Shown piece after piece: positions 1 to 8,188 of a stretch of 64,000 nucleotides of DNA (positions are counted from its first letter, which is position 1; the number at the start of each line of letters is the position of its first letter). The stretch comes from Bacillota bacterium. Lineage in GTDB: Bacteria > Bacillota > Clostridia > DSM-8532. Both the position numbers and the translations under genes were made by a program. The notes beneath the pieces are model-generated. The model saw only the letters and a program-made list of their open reading frames with translations, made no database searches and had not been told where the DNA came from. The DNA lies in NCBI GenBank assembly GCA_023443745.1, contig JAEZTB010000058.1:124001-188000 (forward strand). The letters run 5' to 3'.

Positions 1-1041
1 CTGACTTTCGCCTGAAACTGTGACATCTATGTTTTTGTTCAAAAATGCTTTTTCGAAGTTCTGGAGTAATCGCTTAATCAGTTCTGTTACATCAAAATGA
101 ACTGTATTTAATACGAGGTTCTCGCTTTCATACCGGGCAAGCTCTTCCATGTTACCTACCATTTTGCTGATCCTTACAATCTCGTCATGACAGCTTAAAA
201 GCCTCTCTGCATCAGGCTCCCAGATGCCGTCGATCATAGCTTCCATATGGCTTTGCAATGTTGCAAGGGGTGTCCGCAGCTCATGGGCCAGATCACCCGT
301 AAGCCTTTTTCTTAAGCTTTCCTGTTTTCCCAGGGTCTCGCCCAGGTTGTTGATAGTTGTCGTCAATTGACTTATTTCCCTTGTACCTGAATCATCCGGT
401 ATCTTGTCGGTATAATAACCCTTTTCAATAGACTGAGCGGATCGGATTACCTTTGAAATAGGTGCGCTCACGCGCCTTGCCACGATATTACCGATGATAA
501 GAGCAAAAGCCAGCGAAAATATGCCCGCGCCTAATAGGAGGTTGTTCAAGGTATTGATAAAGGCCAAATCATTATCACTTAAATAATAAGGGCCGTAGGA
601 CCCGATCTCTGCAACTCCAACCTTGCTTAGCTTATGATACAGAGTGTAGGGAATTTCGGTATATGAGCCCTTGATGTTGGGGTAACGGACGCTTACATTA
701 TGGGCCATCTGTTCGATAATCCTCTGGCACATACCGTTATTATGCTCGGTAGCATCCCATATGGTTTCTCCCAATTGATCCTTGACCTTCATGATGAGCC
801 CATTTTCAAGAGCACTGACGCCTATGGCTTCAATCATGTCATAATTCCATTCACCATTTTCACTGTACTGAGCGGATAATTGCGTCACAATTTGCCTATT
901 TTTCTGTTCCTGGTTTTCCTTCACATACTCTCTAAAATGCTTATCGAAAAAAAAGTTAGCAAGGGCACTTATTAAAAGCACGCACAAAACGATAACCATC
1001 ATATAGGAAAGTGAAAGCTTCGATTTTAAACTGATTCTCAT
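1..1041 (-). CDS. Sensor histidine kinase, partial (C-terminus beyond window start)
   Basis: This is the membrane sensor kinase partner of the OmpR-type regulator immediately upstream (28-base gap). The reading frame opens at the ATG at 1041-1039 and stays open to base 1, giving about 347 residues. I see an N-terminal membrane segment (about residues 10-30), an extracytoplasmic sensor region of about 135 residues, a second membrane segment (about 165-190), a HAMP-like linker and an H-box reading DLAHELRTPLATL, with the phospho-accepting His near residue 253. The ATP-binding N and G boxes lie outside the window. The context (copper efflux, HMA-TauE fusion, DUF2318) suggests that it senses a metal or envelope stress; the ligand is inferred. 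Identity as a kinase is secure. Confidence 0.93.
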   Translation of the reverse strand, partial: MRISLKSKLSLSYMMVIVLCVLLISALANFFFDKHFREYVKENQEQKNRQIVTQLSAQYSENGEWNYDMIEAIGVSALENGLIMKVKDQLGETIWDATEHNNGMCQRIIEQMAHNVSVRYPNIKGSYTEIPYTLYHKLSKVGVAEIGSYGPYYLSDNDLAFINTLNNLLLGAGIFSLAFALIIGNIVARRVSAPISKVIRSAQSIEKGYYTDKIPDDSGTREISQLTTTINNLGETLGKQESLRKRLTGDLAHELRTPLATLQSHMEAMIDGIWEPDAERLLSCHDEIVRISKMVGNMEELARYESENLVLNTVHFDVTELIKRLLQNFEKAFLNKNIDVTVSGESQ

Positions 1042-1069
1042 ACCCGGGTACCTTCTTTTGAAAAAAGCA

Positions 1070-1774
1070 TTAAATTGTTTCCTCTCCTCCAAATCGATAC
1101 CCTATTCCATGGACTGTTAGAATATAGGTTGGTGATCTGGAGTCTGACTCAATTTTTTGTCTGATATTTTTAATATGTGTATCCACTGTCCGGTCAAAGC
1201 CTTCGAAATCATCTCCAAGGGCCACATGAATGAGTTCTTCCCGAGTAAATGTCTTTTGCGGGTACTTAATGAGCGTCAAGAGTATTCTGTATTCCTTTGG
1301 CGTCAAATTAATAATATTTCCCTGTTTTCTGACCTCGTGCTTCAAATCATCTATGACAAGATCATCTTGATTAAAGGATAGGCTATTGAAAAGCATGGAA
1401 TGGTCCGAAACTCTCCGAAGGACGGCCATAACTCTTGCAACCAACTGTTTGGGGCTGAAAGGCTTCGTGATATAATCATCCGCTCCTATATCAAGCCCCC
1501 TAAGGATATCTTCCTCTTCAACCTTTGCCGTCAGCATGATAATGGGAACCTTGGACTCCCTTCTGATTTTTCTGCAAATATCTTCACCTGTTATATCAGG
1601 AAGCATTAAATCAAGAATAACCAGCGACGGTTCTACCCTCTCAAACATCTGAAGGGCCTGTTTCCCGGCGTAAGCAGTGTAAACCTCATAGCCGCTATGC
1701 TCCAGATAGGACTTAATAACTTCTACGATCTTTTGCTCGTCGTCGACAACAAGTATTTTCCTTGCGTTGTTCAT
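1070..1774 (-). CDS. OmpR/PhoB-family response regulator
   Basis: A 234-residue two-domain regulator. The receiver domain (about 1-120) has the acidic pair D11/D12, phospho-acceptor D55 in LVILDLMLPD and the conserved K104 in ITKPF. The C-terminal winged helix (about 135-230) has the typical LTPKEYRIL and VDTHIKNIRQKIE stretches of the PhoB/OmpR class. It is followed by the histidine kinase and preceded by a 45-residue Cys-Cys protein, all reading the same way as the HMA-TauE fusion. Proteins of this class bind direct repeats spaced by about 11 bp. Such repeats occur at 4384-4401 and 8207-8224 upstream of two genes in this block, so those are the likely targets (inference). Confidence 0.95.
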   Translation of the reverse strand: MNNARKILVVDDEQKIVEVIKSYLEHSGYEVYTAYAGKQALQMFERVEPSLVILDLMLPDITGEDICRKIRRESKVPIIMLTAKVEEEDILRGLDIGADDYITKPFSPKQLVARVMAVLRRVSDHSMLFNSLSFNQDDLVIDDLKHEVRKQGNIINLTPKEYRILLTLIKYPQKTFTREELIHVALGDDFEGFDRTVDTHIKNIRQKIESDSRSPTYILTVHGIGYRFGGEETI

Positions 1775-1797
1775 CCTGCCATGGGCCTCCCCAAAGA

Positions 1798-1935
1798 TTA
1801 TCTTGCTTTTTCTTTTTGCTTGCTGTTAAGCTGGCAGCAGTCGAGTCTTCCGTTTCCAAAGGCTTTCTCATTATCTTTGGCCATCTTCTCCAGAAAATCC
1901 TGCCATGCTTTTTTTATTCTTACCCATAATGACAT
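1798..1935 (-). CDS. 45-residue small protein with LDCC motif, unknown function
   Basis: A short reading frame, ATG at 1935-1933 and TAA at 1800-1798, preceded by a good Shine-Dalgarno stretch (AAGGGAGATGATAGG directly before the ATG). The protein starts MSLWVRIKKAWQDF, has a basic amphipathic first half and ends in a segment with adjacent cysteines, GRLDCCQLNSKQKEK. It has no membrane segment or signal peptide. It sits between the HMA-TauE-cupredoxin gene and the response regulator, in the same direction, so it is probably co-transcribed. The paired Cys and the setting suggest metal binding or a link to the membrane protein, but this is a guess. I do not recognise a named family with certainty. 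Confidence 0.7.
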   Translation of the reverse strand: MSLWVRIKKAWQDFLEKMAKDNEKAFGNGRLDCCQLNSKQKEKAR

Positions 1936-2002
1936 CCTATCATCTCCCTTAAGATTTCTCAATCAATATAAAGCCTCCAAGGTATGGAGTAAATCAAAGA
2001 GT

Positions 2003-3796
2003 TTAATGGCAAGAAGCCCCGCCTCCAGAATTGTTAAATGACGGCCGATATTTATTAACCTCATCTTTTATATCGTCAATGTTAATCTTTGTGATATCCT
2101 CGACAACTTTAACGTACCCGTTTAAGGTTCCTGATGAGCAGCTAAATGTGAAGTCAAATTCCGGCACAACATTGAGGATATTTTCTCCTTCCTGCACATC
2201 CAGCCTCGCCTGATACTCCGGGAAGAACATCTGTCTATTATGGTCATTCAGCTCTACGCCGTTAATGGTCCATACGGTTTCAACAAGCTCCTGTAAAACC
2301 ATCACCGCAGGGGAAAACTCATCGTCATTAACCGTAATACTGACATATTGTATGCCGTCTCTTATTTCCCCTATTGCGATTTCATCTGTGGGTACTTTTT
2401 GAACATCTTCAGCCGAGGCATTGTTTATGTCCGAAACAACACGAATTCTGCTGCTGATCATCCCCATCCAGCAGGTGTAAATAATATCTCCCTCTTTTTC
2501 TGGGATAAATTCTATGACATTATCCCCTATTGCAAGCTTTGCTTGTTTATTGTACTGGGGAATGGTAATAGGGTTATTGCAGCCATTCAGATCACCTTTT
2601 TCAACCTTTATGGTCCACTTTACGGGAATTCCCTTCTGAACCACAATAGGTGAATAGCCACCCGGTTCAAGCTCTGTAGATACATATTGCACACCATTTT
2701 CTATTCTTGCAATACTGCCGTCACCTGTTGAAGCAGAGGAAGGGACAAATCCCAGGCCCGAAAGATTCAGCCCCCGATTGAGCATGACCATGCCCAGAGC
2801 CATAACCAAAACCGCACTTATCTTCATCATCTTATGTGTAAACTTCCCGCTTAAAATAGAGCTGACTGCACCAAATACAAACATCAAGGGAACTGTCCCC
2901 AAGCTGAAAAGCAACATTGAGAGAGCACCATACAAAAAGCTTCCCGTACCAAGAGCATAAAGCTGCATAGCCTGCAAAGGCCCGCAAGGCATGAGCCCAT
3001 TTAAAAGTCCCACAATCAGTGGTCCCTTTTTATCAGCATTGCTATGCACCTTTCTGCCCAAAAACTTCGGTAGTCTTGGATTGAGTTTTCTAAGCCATGG
3101 AAAGATGTTCAGCATATTAAGGCCCATAATGATCATGAACAAGCCGGACAATACCGATACAATACCCTTAGCAGTTCCTGAGAAGCTTACAACCGACCCT
3201 AATGCGCCGACAAGACCGCCCAAAAGTGTATATGAAATAACACGGCCCAGATTGTAGAGGAGACTGGGCTTGAGTTTTGCAAGCTTTGACCTATCATCCT
3301 CTGTTTTGTATTGCATACAAACCGAAAGGTTTATTCCACCGCACATGGCAACACAATGCAGGGATGTTAACATCCCTACCATGAATAATAGGCCGAGCCC
3401 CATGGATTGATTGATTTCGGGGATAAAGCTTAAGCCGATGGTATTATTGATAATGAGATATGTTGCAAGTATAATGATGCCTATACCCACCATTCGTCCT
3501 GCTTTTACCCTTGTCTTTACATTCTCGGCCTGATGACTATCGCTTGGGTCTGCTCTGTCCTCACTATTTGAAGATTTGTTGGTTACCTTATAATCCATTT
3601 TCTCAATGGCTTCAGCCATCCCGGCCAGACCAAGCTTTGCCTTATCAAAGGTCACATATACCGATGAACTGCTATAATCGGCTTTTACCTCTATAACGCC
3701 TTCCATTTTTCGAAGGGCATTCTCTATTCTTGTCTCGCAGCCGGTGCAGGTCATACCTTCAACATGCAAAACGACTTTATCGCTATTCTGACTCAT
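2003..3796 (-). CDS. HMA - TauE/UreH-like membrane - double cupredoxin fusion protein
   Basis: A 597-residue modular membrane protein. Residues about 8-72 form a heavy-metal-associated domain with the metal site GMTCTGC. Residues about 105-350 are a multi-span membrane domain of the sulfite-exporter/UreH-like type, with the family motif SLHCVAMCGG near residue 145 and GLMPCGPLQ further on. After it come two tandem repeats (about 365-455 and 480-570) that resemble cupredoxin-like domains: each starts with V/VSxxxxGGYSPxVVQ-like strands and ends with a Cys-containing loop (YTCWMG and FSCSSG). The tail is GGGASCH. The family is seen near copper-resistance genes, and a role in copper handling at the membrane is inferred. 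It follows the DUF2318 gene by 21 bases, so the two are co-transcribed. Confidence 0.88.
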   Translation of the reverse strand: MSQNSDKVVLHVEGMTCTGCETRIENALRKMEGVIEVKADYSSSSVYVTFDKAKLGLAGMAEAIEKMDYKVTNKSSNSEDRADPSDSHQAENVKTRVKAGRMVGIGIIILATYLIINNTIGLSFIPEINQSMGLGLLFMVGMLTSLHCVAMCGGINLSVCMQYKTEDDRSKLAKLKPSLLYNLGRVISYTLLGGLVGALGSVVSFSGTAKGIVSVLSGLFMIIMGLNMLNIFPWLRKLNPRLPKFLGRKVHSNADKKGPLIVGLLNGLMPCGPLQAMQLYALGTGSFLYGALSMLLFSLGTVPLMFVFGAVSSILSGKFTHKMMKISAVLVMALGMVMLNRGLNLSGLGFVPSSASTGDGSIARIENGVQYVSTELEPGGYSPIVVQKGIPVKWTIKVEKGDLNGCNNPITIPQYNKQAKLAIGDNVIEFIPEKEGDIIYTCWMGMISSRIRVVSDINNASAEDVQKVPTDEIAIGEIRDGIQYVSITVNDDEFSPAVMVLQELVETVWTINGVELNDHNRQMFFPEYQARLDVQEGENILNVVPEFDFTFSCSSGTLNGYVKVVEDITKINIDDIKDEVNKYRPSFNNSGGGASCH

Positions 3797-3817
3797 ATAA
3801 CACCCCTCTCATGTCAT

Positions 3818-4336
3818 TTATTTGGTCTTCCAGTTTTCAGTAAACAGACCTTTATTTTGTGCAATAAAATCCTTTGGGATGGTAATGGTTTCACCATTAT
3901 CATCTTTATCGCCCTCCATAATGGGAACAGGGTTACAACCGCCTCTTTCCACTTCGATCATATCCATACTGAACTTATTCCCGCAATTTTGGCATATCAC
4001 GATGTCGCCATCCTGTTTGTAATAGGCTCTGGGTGACCCGTTACAGACCTGGCAGGTATTGAATGCCGTTCTGATGGTGCCATCACTTGCCTTTACAGCC
4101 ATAATTTCCATGTTAGTTTTACCGACTTTAGCAGGTATGAAAGTTACAGTTTCAGTAATTTTACTTTTTGTAATGACAACATCGTTTACTACCGGGGATC
4201 CAGCATTGTTTCTCTTGTTGCCGTTGATTATTAAAAGCGCAGCGACTACAACAACAATTGCAGCTATGGCAATGATCACATTGCGATTGGGAATACATGA
4301 TTTTTTAGTCTTTGATGCTTGCTTTTTGTTACTCAT
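3818..4336 (-). CDS. DUF2318-type membrane-anchored protein
   Basis: A 172-residue protein with a basic N-terminus, one membrane anchor (about 20-39) and an extracytoplasmic domain with two CxxC pairs: NTCQVCNGSPRAYY and IVICQNCGNKFSMD, followed by GGCNP. This pattern matches the DUF2318 family, often found with iron or copper uptake and TauE-like membrane proteins; its biochemical role is not established. The start is fixed by GGCGGAGG eight bases before the ATG. It is the first gene of the unit running on to the HMA-TauE fusion, the small Cys-Cys protein, the response regulator and the kinase. Its promoter region carries the 11-bp-spaced direct repeat. Confidence 0.82.
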   Translation of the reverse strand: MSNKKQASKTKKSCIPNRNVIIAIAAIVVVVAALLIINGNKRNNAGSPVVNDVVITKSKITETVTFIPAKVGKTNMEIMAVKASDGTIRTAFNTCQVCNGSPRAYYKQDGDIVICQNCGNKFSMDMIEVERGGCNPVPIMEGDKDDNGETITIPKDFIAQNKGLFTENWKTK

Positions 4337-4383
4337 TTTTCCTCCGCCTTTACTCTTTTGATAGGCTTATTCTATCAGGCAGT

Positions 4384-4401
4384 TATGAAGATTTTATGGA
4401 G
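4384..4401 (-). promoter_or_regulatory. Direct repeat, candidate OmpR-type regulator site
   Basis: On the minus strand two heptamers, CTCCATA and CTTCATA, lie exactly 11 bp apart, 48-65 bases upstream of the DUF2318 start. About 9-12 bases further down is a plausible -10 (TAGAAT or AATAAG). The same element with two perfect CTTCATA copies occurs at 8207-8224 with the same 12-base distance to its -10. The arrangement fits an OmpR/PhoB-class activator overlapping the -35 region; assignment to the regulator at 1070-1774 is inference. Confidence 0.55.
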
Positions 4402-4428
4402 AAAAAAAGGGCGGCATACATGCCGCCC
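4402..4428 (-). terminator. Rho-independent terminator after copZ
   Basis: Reading the minus strand, a GGGCGGCAT / ATGCCGCCC stem with a tiny loop is followed by seven T residues, beginning eight bases after the copZ stop. It ends the csoR-copA-copZ unit and separates it from the next promoter. Confidence 0.92.
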
Positions 4429-4435
4429 AACTCCT

Positions 4436-4645
4436 CTATTGAATATTCGTCACTTCATATCCGGCCTCATCTACTGCGGCCTTTATTTTTTCATCATCCA
4501 CATCATGGGTCAGTTCTATCTCTGCAAACTTTCCTTCAAGGCTGACCTTGACTGATGTAACCCCGTCAAGCTCCTTTAACGCTTCTTCAACATGATGCTT
4601 GCAATGATTGCATGTCATGCCTTCAATAGAAATTTTCTTTGTCAT
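4436..4645 (-). CDS. copZ: Copper chaperone CopZ (single HMA domain)
   Basis: A 69-residue single-domain protein of the usual CopZ length, with the Cu(I) site GMTCNHC near residues 9-14 and the beta-alpha-beta-beta-alpha-beta pattern of HMA domains. CopZ carries Cu(I) in the cytosol and delivers it to the CopA ATPase. It follows copA by 37 bases and has its own Shine-Dalgarno (AAAGGA). The strong terminator just after it marks the end of the unit. Related HMA domains with the same CxxC are found in the neighbouring CopA (two copies) and in the TauE fusion. Confidence 0.95.
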   Translation of the reverse strand: MTKKISIEGMTCNHCKHHVEEALKELDGVTSVKVSLEGKFAEIELTHDVDDEKIKAAVDEAGYEVTNIQ

Positions 4646-4682
4646 AATAACACAATCCTTTCTTAAATTAATATATCTATAT

Positions 4683-7142
4683 TTAATGCACAGGCTTAAA
4701 TCTCTTAAGTCTCAATGCATTCATAAGCACCGATACGGAACTGAATGCCATAGCCCCTGCGGCAATCATCGGGTTTAGCAGAGGTCCACCAAGCAGATAG
4801 AGCAAGCCTGCTGCCACCGGTATACCGGCTGTATTATATGCAAATGCCCAGAACAGATTCTGCTTGATATTTCTTATGGTACGCTTACTAAGTTGAATTG
4901 CAGTGGGTACATCCATGAGGTCACTGCGCATAAGCACGATATCTGCTGATTCCATGGCTACATCAGTTCCTGAACCAATGGCTATGCCTATATCGGCTTG
5001 AGCTAATGCAGGAGCATCGTTTATGCCGTCGCCCACCATAGCAACGATTTTACCTTCCGACTGAAGCTTTTTAACCTCATTAGCCTTATCCTGGGGCAGA
5101 ACCTCGGCAAGTACCCTATCTATACCTACTTGTTTTGCAATTGCTTCTGCAGTTCTCCTATTGTCACCGGTAATCATAGCCACTTCTATACCCATGCCGT
5201 GCAATGCCTCAATGGCTCGCTTACTGCTGGCTTTCATGACATCTGCCACTGCGATGATACCTGCAAGCTGATTGTCAATGGTAACATACATGGGTGTTTT
5301 ACCTTCCTCTGCTAATCTGTCGGACTCATTCTGCAGAGTTATTTCTATTTTCCTGTCATCCATTAACTTTTTATTTCCTAAAAGCATCTTCTTTCCTAGA
5401 ATGACTACCTCGATGCCATGACCCGGTATGGCCTCAAAGCTTTCAACCTTGAAGAAATCCATATTTTTAGCCTTTGCGTCATTAACAATGGCCTCACCTA
5501 AGGGGTGCTCAGAGCCTTTCTCTGCTGAAGCCGCCAATTGTAATAATTCAGTCACACCAACGATGCCGGTTGAAACGATATCTGTAACTTTTGGTTTACC
5601 TTCTGTGATGGTTCCGGTTTTGTCAAATACGATGGTTTTAATCCGATGGGTGGTTTCAAGAGCTTCTCCCCCCTTTATCAATACTCCGTATTCAGCACCT
5701 TTTCCAGTTCCGACCATAATAGCGGTAGGTGTTGCCAATCCCAGGGCACATGGACATGCGATAACAAGAACTGCAATAAAAATTGTGAGTGAGAAAATGA
5801 CCGACATGCCTGAAATGTACCATGCAACTCCTGCTATAATTGCAATAGCCATAACAATTGGAACAAAGTAACTGGCGATGATGTCCGCCATCTTTGCAAT
5901 AGGTGCCTTGGAACCCTGAGCATTTTCTACAAGCTTTATAATCTGTGATAGAGCCGTATCTTTTCCTACCTTTGTGGCCTTAAATTTGATAGTACCGTTT
6001 TTATTGATACTTGCGCCGATCACTTTGCTGCCCGGATTTTTCTCTACAGGTATGCTCTCACCGGTTAACATGGATTCATCAACCGAGGTTCTGCCTTCGA
6101 CAACCTCGCCATCAACCGGTATTTTCTCACCCGGTTTTACAAGTATGATATCTCCAACCTCGACTTCTTCAATTGGAATAACCATTTCCTTGCCGTCATG
6201 AATCACGATAGCTGTTTTTGGGGCCAAACCCATCAGCTTCTTTATGGCCTCGGAGGTCTTGCCTTTTGTCACGGACTCAAGATATTTACCCAGAAGAATC
6301 AATGAGATGATGACTCCTGCGGTCTCAAAATATAAATCCTGAGCGTATTCAAAATTCCCGCTGGCTATCTGTATGATTGCATAAATACCGTACAAAACTG
6401 CAGCACTTGTACCCACTGCAATTAATGAGTCCATGTTGGGTTCTCGTTTTATTAATCTGCTAAATCCTACTGTATAGAACTTATAGCCTGCAATTATTGG
6501 GGGTATAACCAATACAAGCTGTACCAACCCAAAATTTAAAGGGTACATCTCAGGCATGATGATCTCAGGCATGGGAAAGCCCAGCATATGCCCCATAGCT
6601 ATATAAAAAAGAGGTAAGGTAAACAGGGTAGACCACAAAAACTTCGACCATAGAGTTTTCACTTCTTTTTCTCTGCGTTCTCTTTCACGATCAACCTGAT
6701 CGCCTGTTTCAATCTCTAGAGCCTTGTATCCGGCTTTTGAAACAGCATCCTTAATCTCGGATATCCTTGTCTTTGAGGAATCATAGACTACCTTTGCCTT
6801 TTCTGATGCAAAGTTTACACTGACCTCATTTATCCCTGCAAGCTTTTGAATTGACTTCTCAATGGCTTTTGCACAGGACGCACATGTCATTCCGGATATT
6901 GGCAATATAACTTCCCGAATGTTTTCATTTACACTTTCCTGAACGCCGTAGCCGGCTTTCTTTACGGCCTCCTTTATTTTGTCGATGCTCGTTTTAGCTT
7001 CATCAAATTCAACGCTTAGCTTTTCTGTGGCTATATTGACATTTGCCGAATTTATACCATCTACTTTAGTCACACTTCTTTCGATGGCTTTTGCGCAGGA
7101 CGCACATGTCATTCCTGTAACACCCAATGTTTCTTTTACCAT
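4683..7142 (-). CDS. copA: Cu(I)-exporting P1B-type ATPase CopA
   Basis: The main copper efflux pump. It has two N-terminal HMA domains (GMTCASC near residues 10-17 and 84-92), eight expected membrane spans, the P1B-1 membrane motif CPC (about residues 463-465) in VIACPCALGLATP, the TGES actuator loop, phosphorylation site DKTGT (Asp near 507), SEHPLGEAI and GDGINDAPAL. I place the start at the ATG at 7142-7140 (819 residues), because GGCGGTGAG sits right before it; a GTG nine bases upstream would give 822. It is co-transcribed with csoR and the small HMA-like gene upstream and copZ downstream, under CsoR control by inference. Confidence 0.97.
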   Translation of the reverse strand: MVKETLGVTGMTCASCAKAIERSVTKVDGINSANVNIATEKLSVEFDEAKTSIDKIKEAVKKAGYGVQESVNENIREVILPISGMTCASCAKAIEKSIQKLAGINEVSVNFASEKAKVVYDSSKTRISEIKDAVSKAGYKALEIETGDQVDRERERREKEVKTLWSKFLWSTLFTLPLFYIAMGHMLGFPMPEIIMPEMYPLNFGLVQLVLVIPPIIAGYKFYTVGFSRLIKREPNMDSLIAVGTSAAVLYGIYAIIQIASGNFEYAQDLYFETAGVIISLILLGKYLESVTKGKTSEAIKKLMGLAPKTAIVIHDGKEMVIPIEEVEVGDIILVKPGEKIPVDGEVVEGRTSVDESMLTGESIPVEKNPGSKVIGASINKNGTIKFKATKVGKDTALSQIIKLVENAQGSKAPIAKMADIIASYFVPIVMAIAIIAGVAWYISGMSVIFSLTIFIAVLVIACPCALGLATPTAIMVGTGKGAEYGVLIKGGEALETTHRIKTIVFDKTGTITEGKPKVTDIVSTGIVGVTELLQLAASAEKGSEHPLGEAIVNDAKAKNMDFFKVESFEAIPGHGIEVVILGKKMLLGNKKLMDDRKIEITLQNESDRLAEEGKTPMYVTIDNQLAGIIAVADVMKASSKRAIEALHGMGIEVAMITGDNRRTAEAIAKQVGIDRVLAEVLPQDKANEVKKLQSEGKIVAMVGDGINDAPALAQADIGIAIGSGTDVAMESADIVLMRSDLMDVPTAIQLSKRTIRNIKQNLFWAFAYNTAGIPVAAGLLYLLGGPLLNPMIAAGAMAFSSVSVLMNALRLKRFKPVH

Positions 7143-7160
7143 TGCTCTCACCGCCCTATT

Positions 7161-7343
7161 CTATTGAAGAACTTCAATATTGACCTTTCCCTTAATTATT
7201 GACTCATTGACTAAATCCATTATGGCTTGCCTCACTACAAACTCACGTATTCCATCTATATACCCGAGTGCTTTTACAACATTTAAAACACATCTATGAC
7301 AAAGCATATTATCCTGCTTTAGATTAACTGTATGCACTTTCAT
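7161..7343 (-). CDS. Short HMA-like protein with LCHRC motif
   Basis: A 60-residue protein lying between csoR and copA. It carries a CxxC pair (MLCHRC, about residues 13-18) placed after a first beta strand as in HMA domains, followed by a helix (VLNVVKALGYIDG). It lacks the usual run of conserved residues in the middle and is slightly shorter than a full HMA domain (about 67-70), so it may be a diverged or internally shortened copper-binding module. Same direction as its neighbours, gap of 19 bases to csoR and to copA. A role as a copper carrier or sink is inferred from context only. Confidence 0.7.
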   Translation of the reverse strand: MKVHTVNLKQDNMLCHRCVLNVVKALGYIDGIREFVVRQAIMDLVNESIIKGKVNIEVLQ

Positions 7344-7362
7344 GACTAAAACCCTCTTTTAC

Positions 7363-7635
7363 CTACTTTGCGTATTTATCAATCAATTCTATAATCTCAT
7401 CCACCTTTGCATTACCAGCTCCCTCCCCCTCAGTAAAGGCTTGTTTTACGCAATGCTTGATGTGCTGGTCGATAATCTTCAAATTGGCTTTTTTAAGCAG
7501 TGCCTGGACTGAAAGAATTTGTTTTGATATATCAACACAGTACCTATCCTCTTCCAGCATCTTTATGATGCCCTCTATTTGCCCTTTAGAGGTTTTCAGA
7601 AGATTTAAAACCTGCTTTTTATCCGTATGTTCCAT
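7363..7635 (-). CDS. csoR: Copper-sensing repressor CsoR
   Basis: A 90-residue all-helical regulator of the CsoR/RcnR (DUF156) family. The Cu(I) ligand set is visible: Cys in RYCVDI, then His and Cys in DQHIKHC, i.e. C-x(n)-H-x3-C. Apo-CsoR binds a GC-rich pseudo-palindrome and releases it on binding Cu(I). The start is set by AGGAGG seven bases before the ATG at 7635-7633; an upstream in-frame start six codons earlier lacks support. It is the first gene of the csoR-HMA-copA-copZ unit and most likely controls its own promoter, where a fitting operator lies over the start of transcription. Confidence 0.95.
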   Translation of the reverse strand: MEHTDKKQVLNLLKTSKGQIEGIIKMLEEDRYCVDISKQILSVQALLKKANLKIIDQHIKHCVKQAFTEGEGAGNAKVDEIIELIDKYAK

Positions 7636-7684
7636 ATAAATACCTCCTATCAAGTAATCTACCCAGCAAGCAGATTTATTATTT

Positions 7685-7747
7685 ATCCCACCCCACCTCG
7701 GGAGGGGGTGTATGCTTTCATTATACTCATCCTTTTTTGAATGTCAA
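7685..7747 (-). promoter_or_regulatory. csoR-copA promoter with CsoR-like operator
   Basis: On the minus strand a TTGACA (7747-7742) and TATAAT (7725-7720) lie 16 bp apart. Just downstream, 7713-7685, is a G/C-tract pseudo-palindrome (ATACACCCCC ... GGGGTGGGAT) that looks like known CsoR operators. Its place over the transcription start suits repression by CsoR. Confidence 0.82.
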
Positions 7748-7795
7748 GGTATTCTTTTAAGAATTTTTATTTTCAATCTGCTATACATATGGCCA

Positions 7796-7821
7796 AGCAG
7801 CATAGCCTTAACTATGCTGCT
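7796..7821. terminator. Ten-base-pair hairpin between csoR and the His-rich gene
   Basis: AGCAGCATAG and CTATGCTGCT pair around a six-base loop. It lies 33 bases after the stop of the His-rich membrane protein gene. Neither side has a long T run, so it is a weak or factor-dependent terminator at best. Confidence 0.45.
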
Positions 7822-7853
7822 TTTGATTAAACATTCGATAAGCTGGAGTAGTC

Positions 7854-8147
7854 TCACTTGTCTGCAATTTCTTGTACATATTGTTTCTGTCCATCATTCT
7901 TTTTGTCTTTATCCTTGCGGAACATCATAGGAATCATCATGACATGCATTAAAGGGCAAAGCAGCAACATTCCGAAACTCAGAATGCTTCTTAACGCCGG
8001 AGTGTTTATACGAAGAAAAGGAAGCAGTATAAGCAGTACAGCGGGTATTGCACAGCACAGCACCATTAGGAGCATGTGCTTTCCATGTCCTTTGTGACCT
8101 TTTTCATGGCCATTTTGTCCTTTATTATTTCCTCCGTGACAATTCAT
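7854..8147 (-). CDS. His-rich DUF2933-like small membrane protein
   Basis: A 97-residue protein whose first 25 residues are rich in His, Gly and Lys (HGGNNKGQNGHEKGHKGHGKH). Two membrane segments follow (about 25-45 and 55-72), with Cys-Cys in the first and Met/His-rich stretches (HVMMIPMMF) in the second. The layout matches the DUF2933 group found next to copper and silver resistance genes. The His-rich head and Met clusters suggest soft-metal binding at the membrane, which is inference. It has a strong ribosome site (GGAGGTG) and its own promoter with the 11-bp-spaced direct repeat, so it is probably under the two-component system at 1-1774. Confidence 0.75.
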   Translation of the reverse strand: MNCHGGNNKGQNGHEKGHKGHGKHMLLMVLCCAIPAVLLILLPFLRINTPALRSILSFGMLLLCPLMHVMMIPMMFRKDKDKKNDGQKQYVQEIADK

Positions 8148-8188
8148 ATCTTTTCACCTCCACCCATAGAGGGATCTATTTTATAGTC

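Noticed and set aside
7143..7151. GTG start for CopA three codons upstream
   Set aside because: The Shine-Dalgarno stretch overlaps this codon and points to the ATG at 7142.
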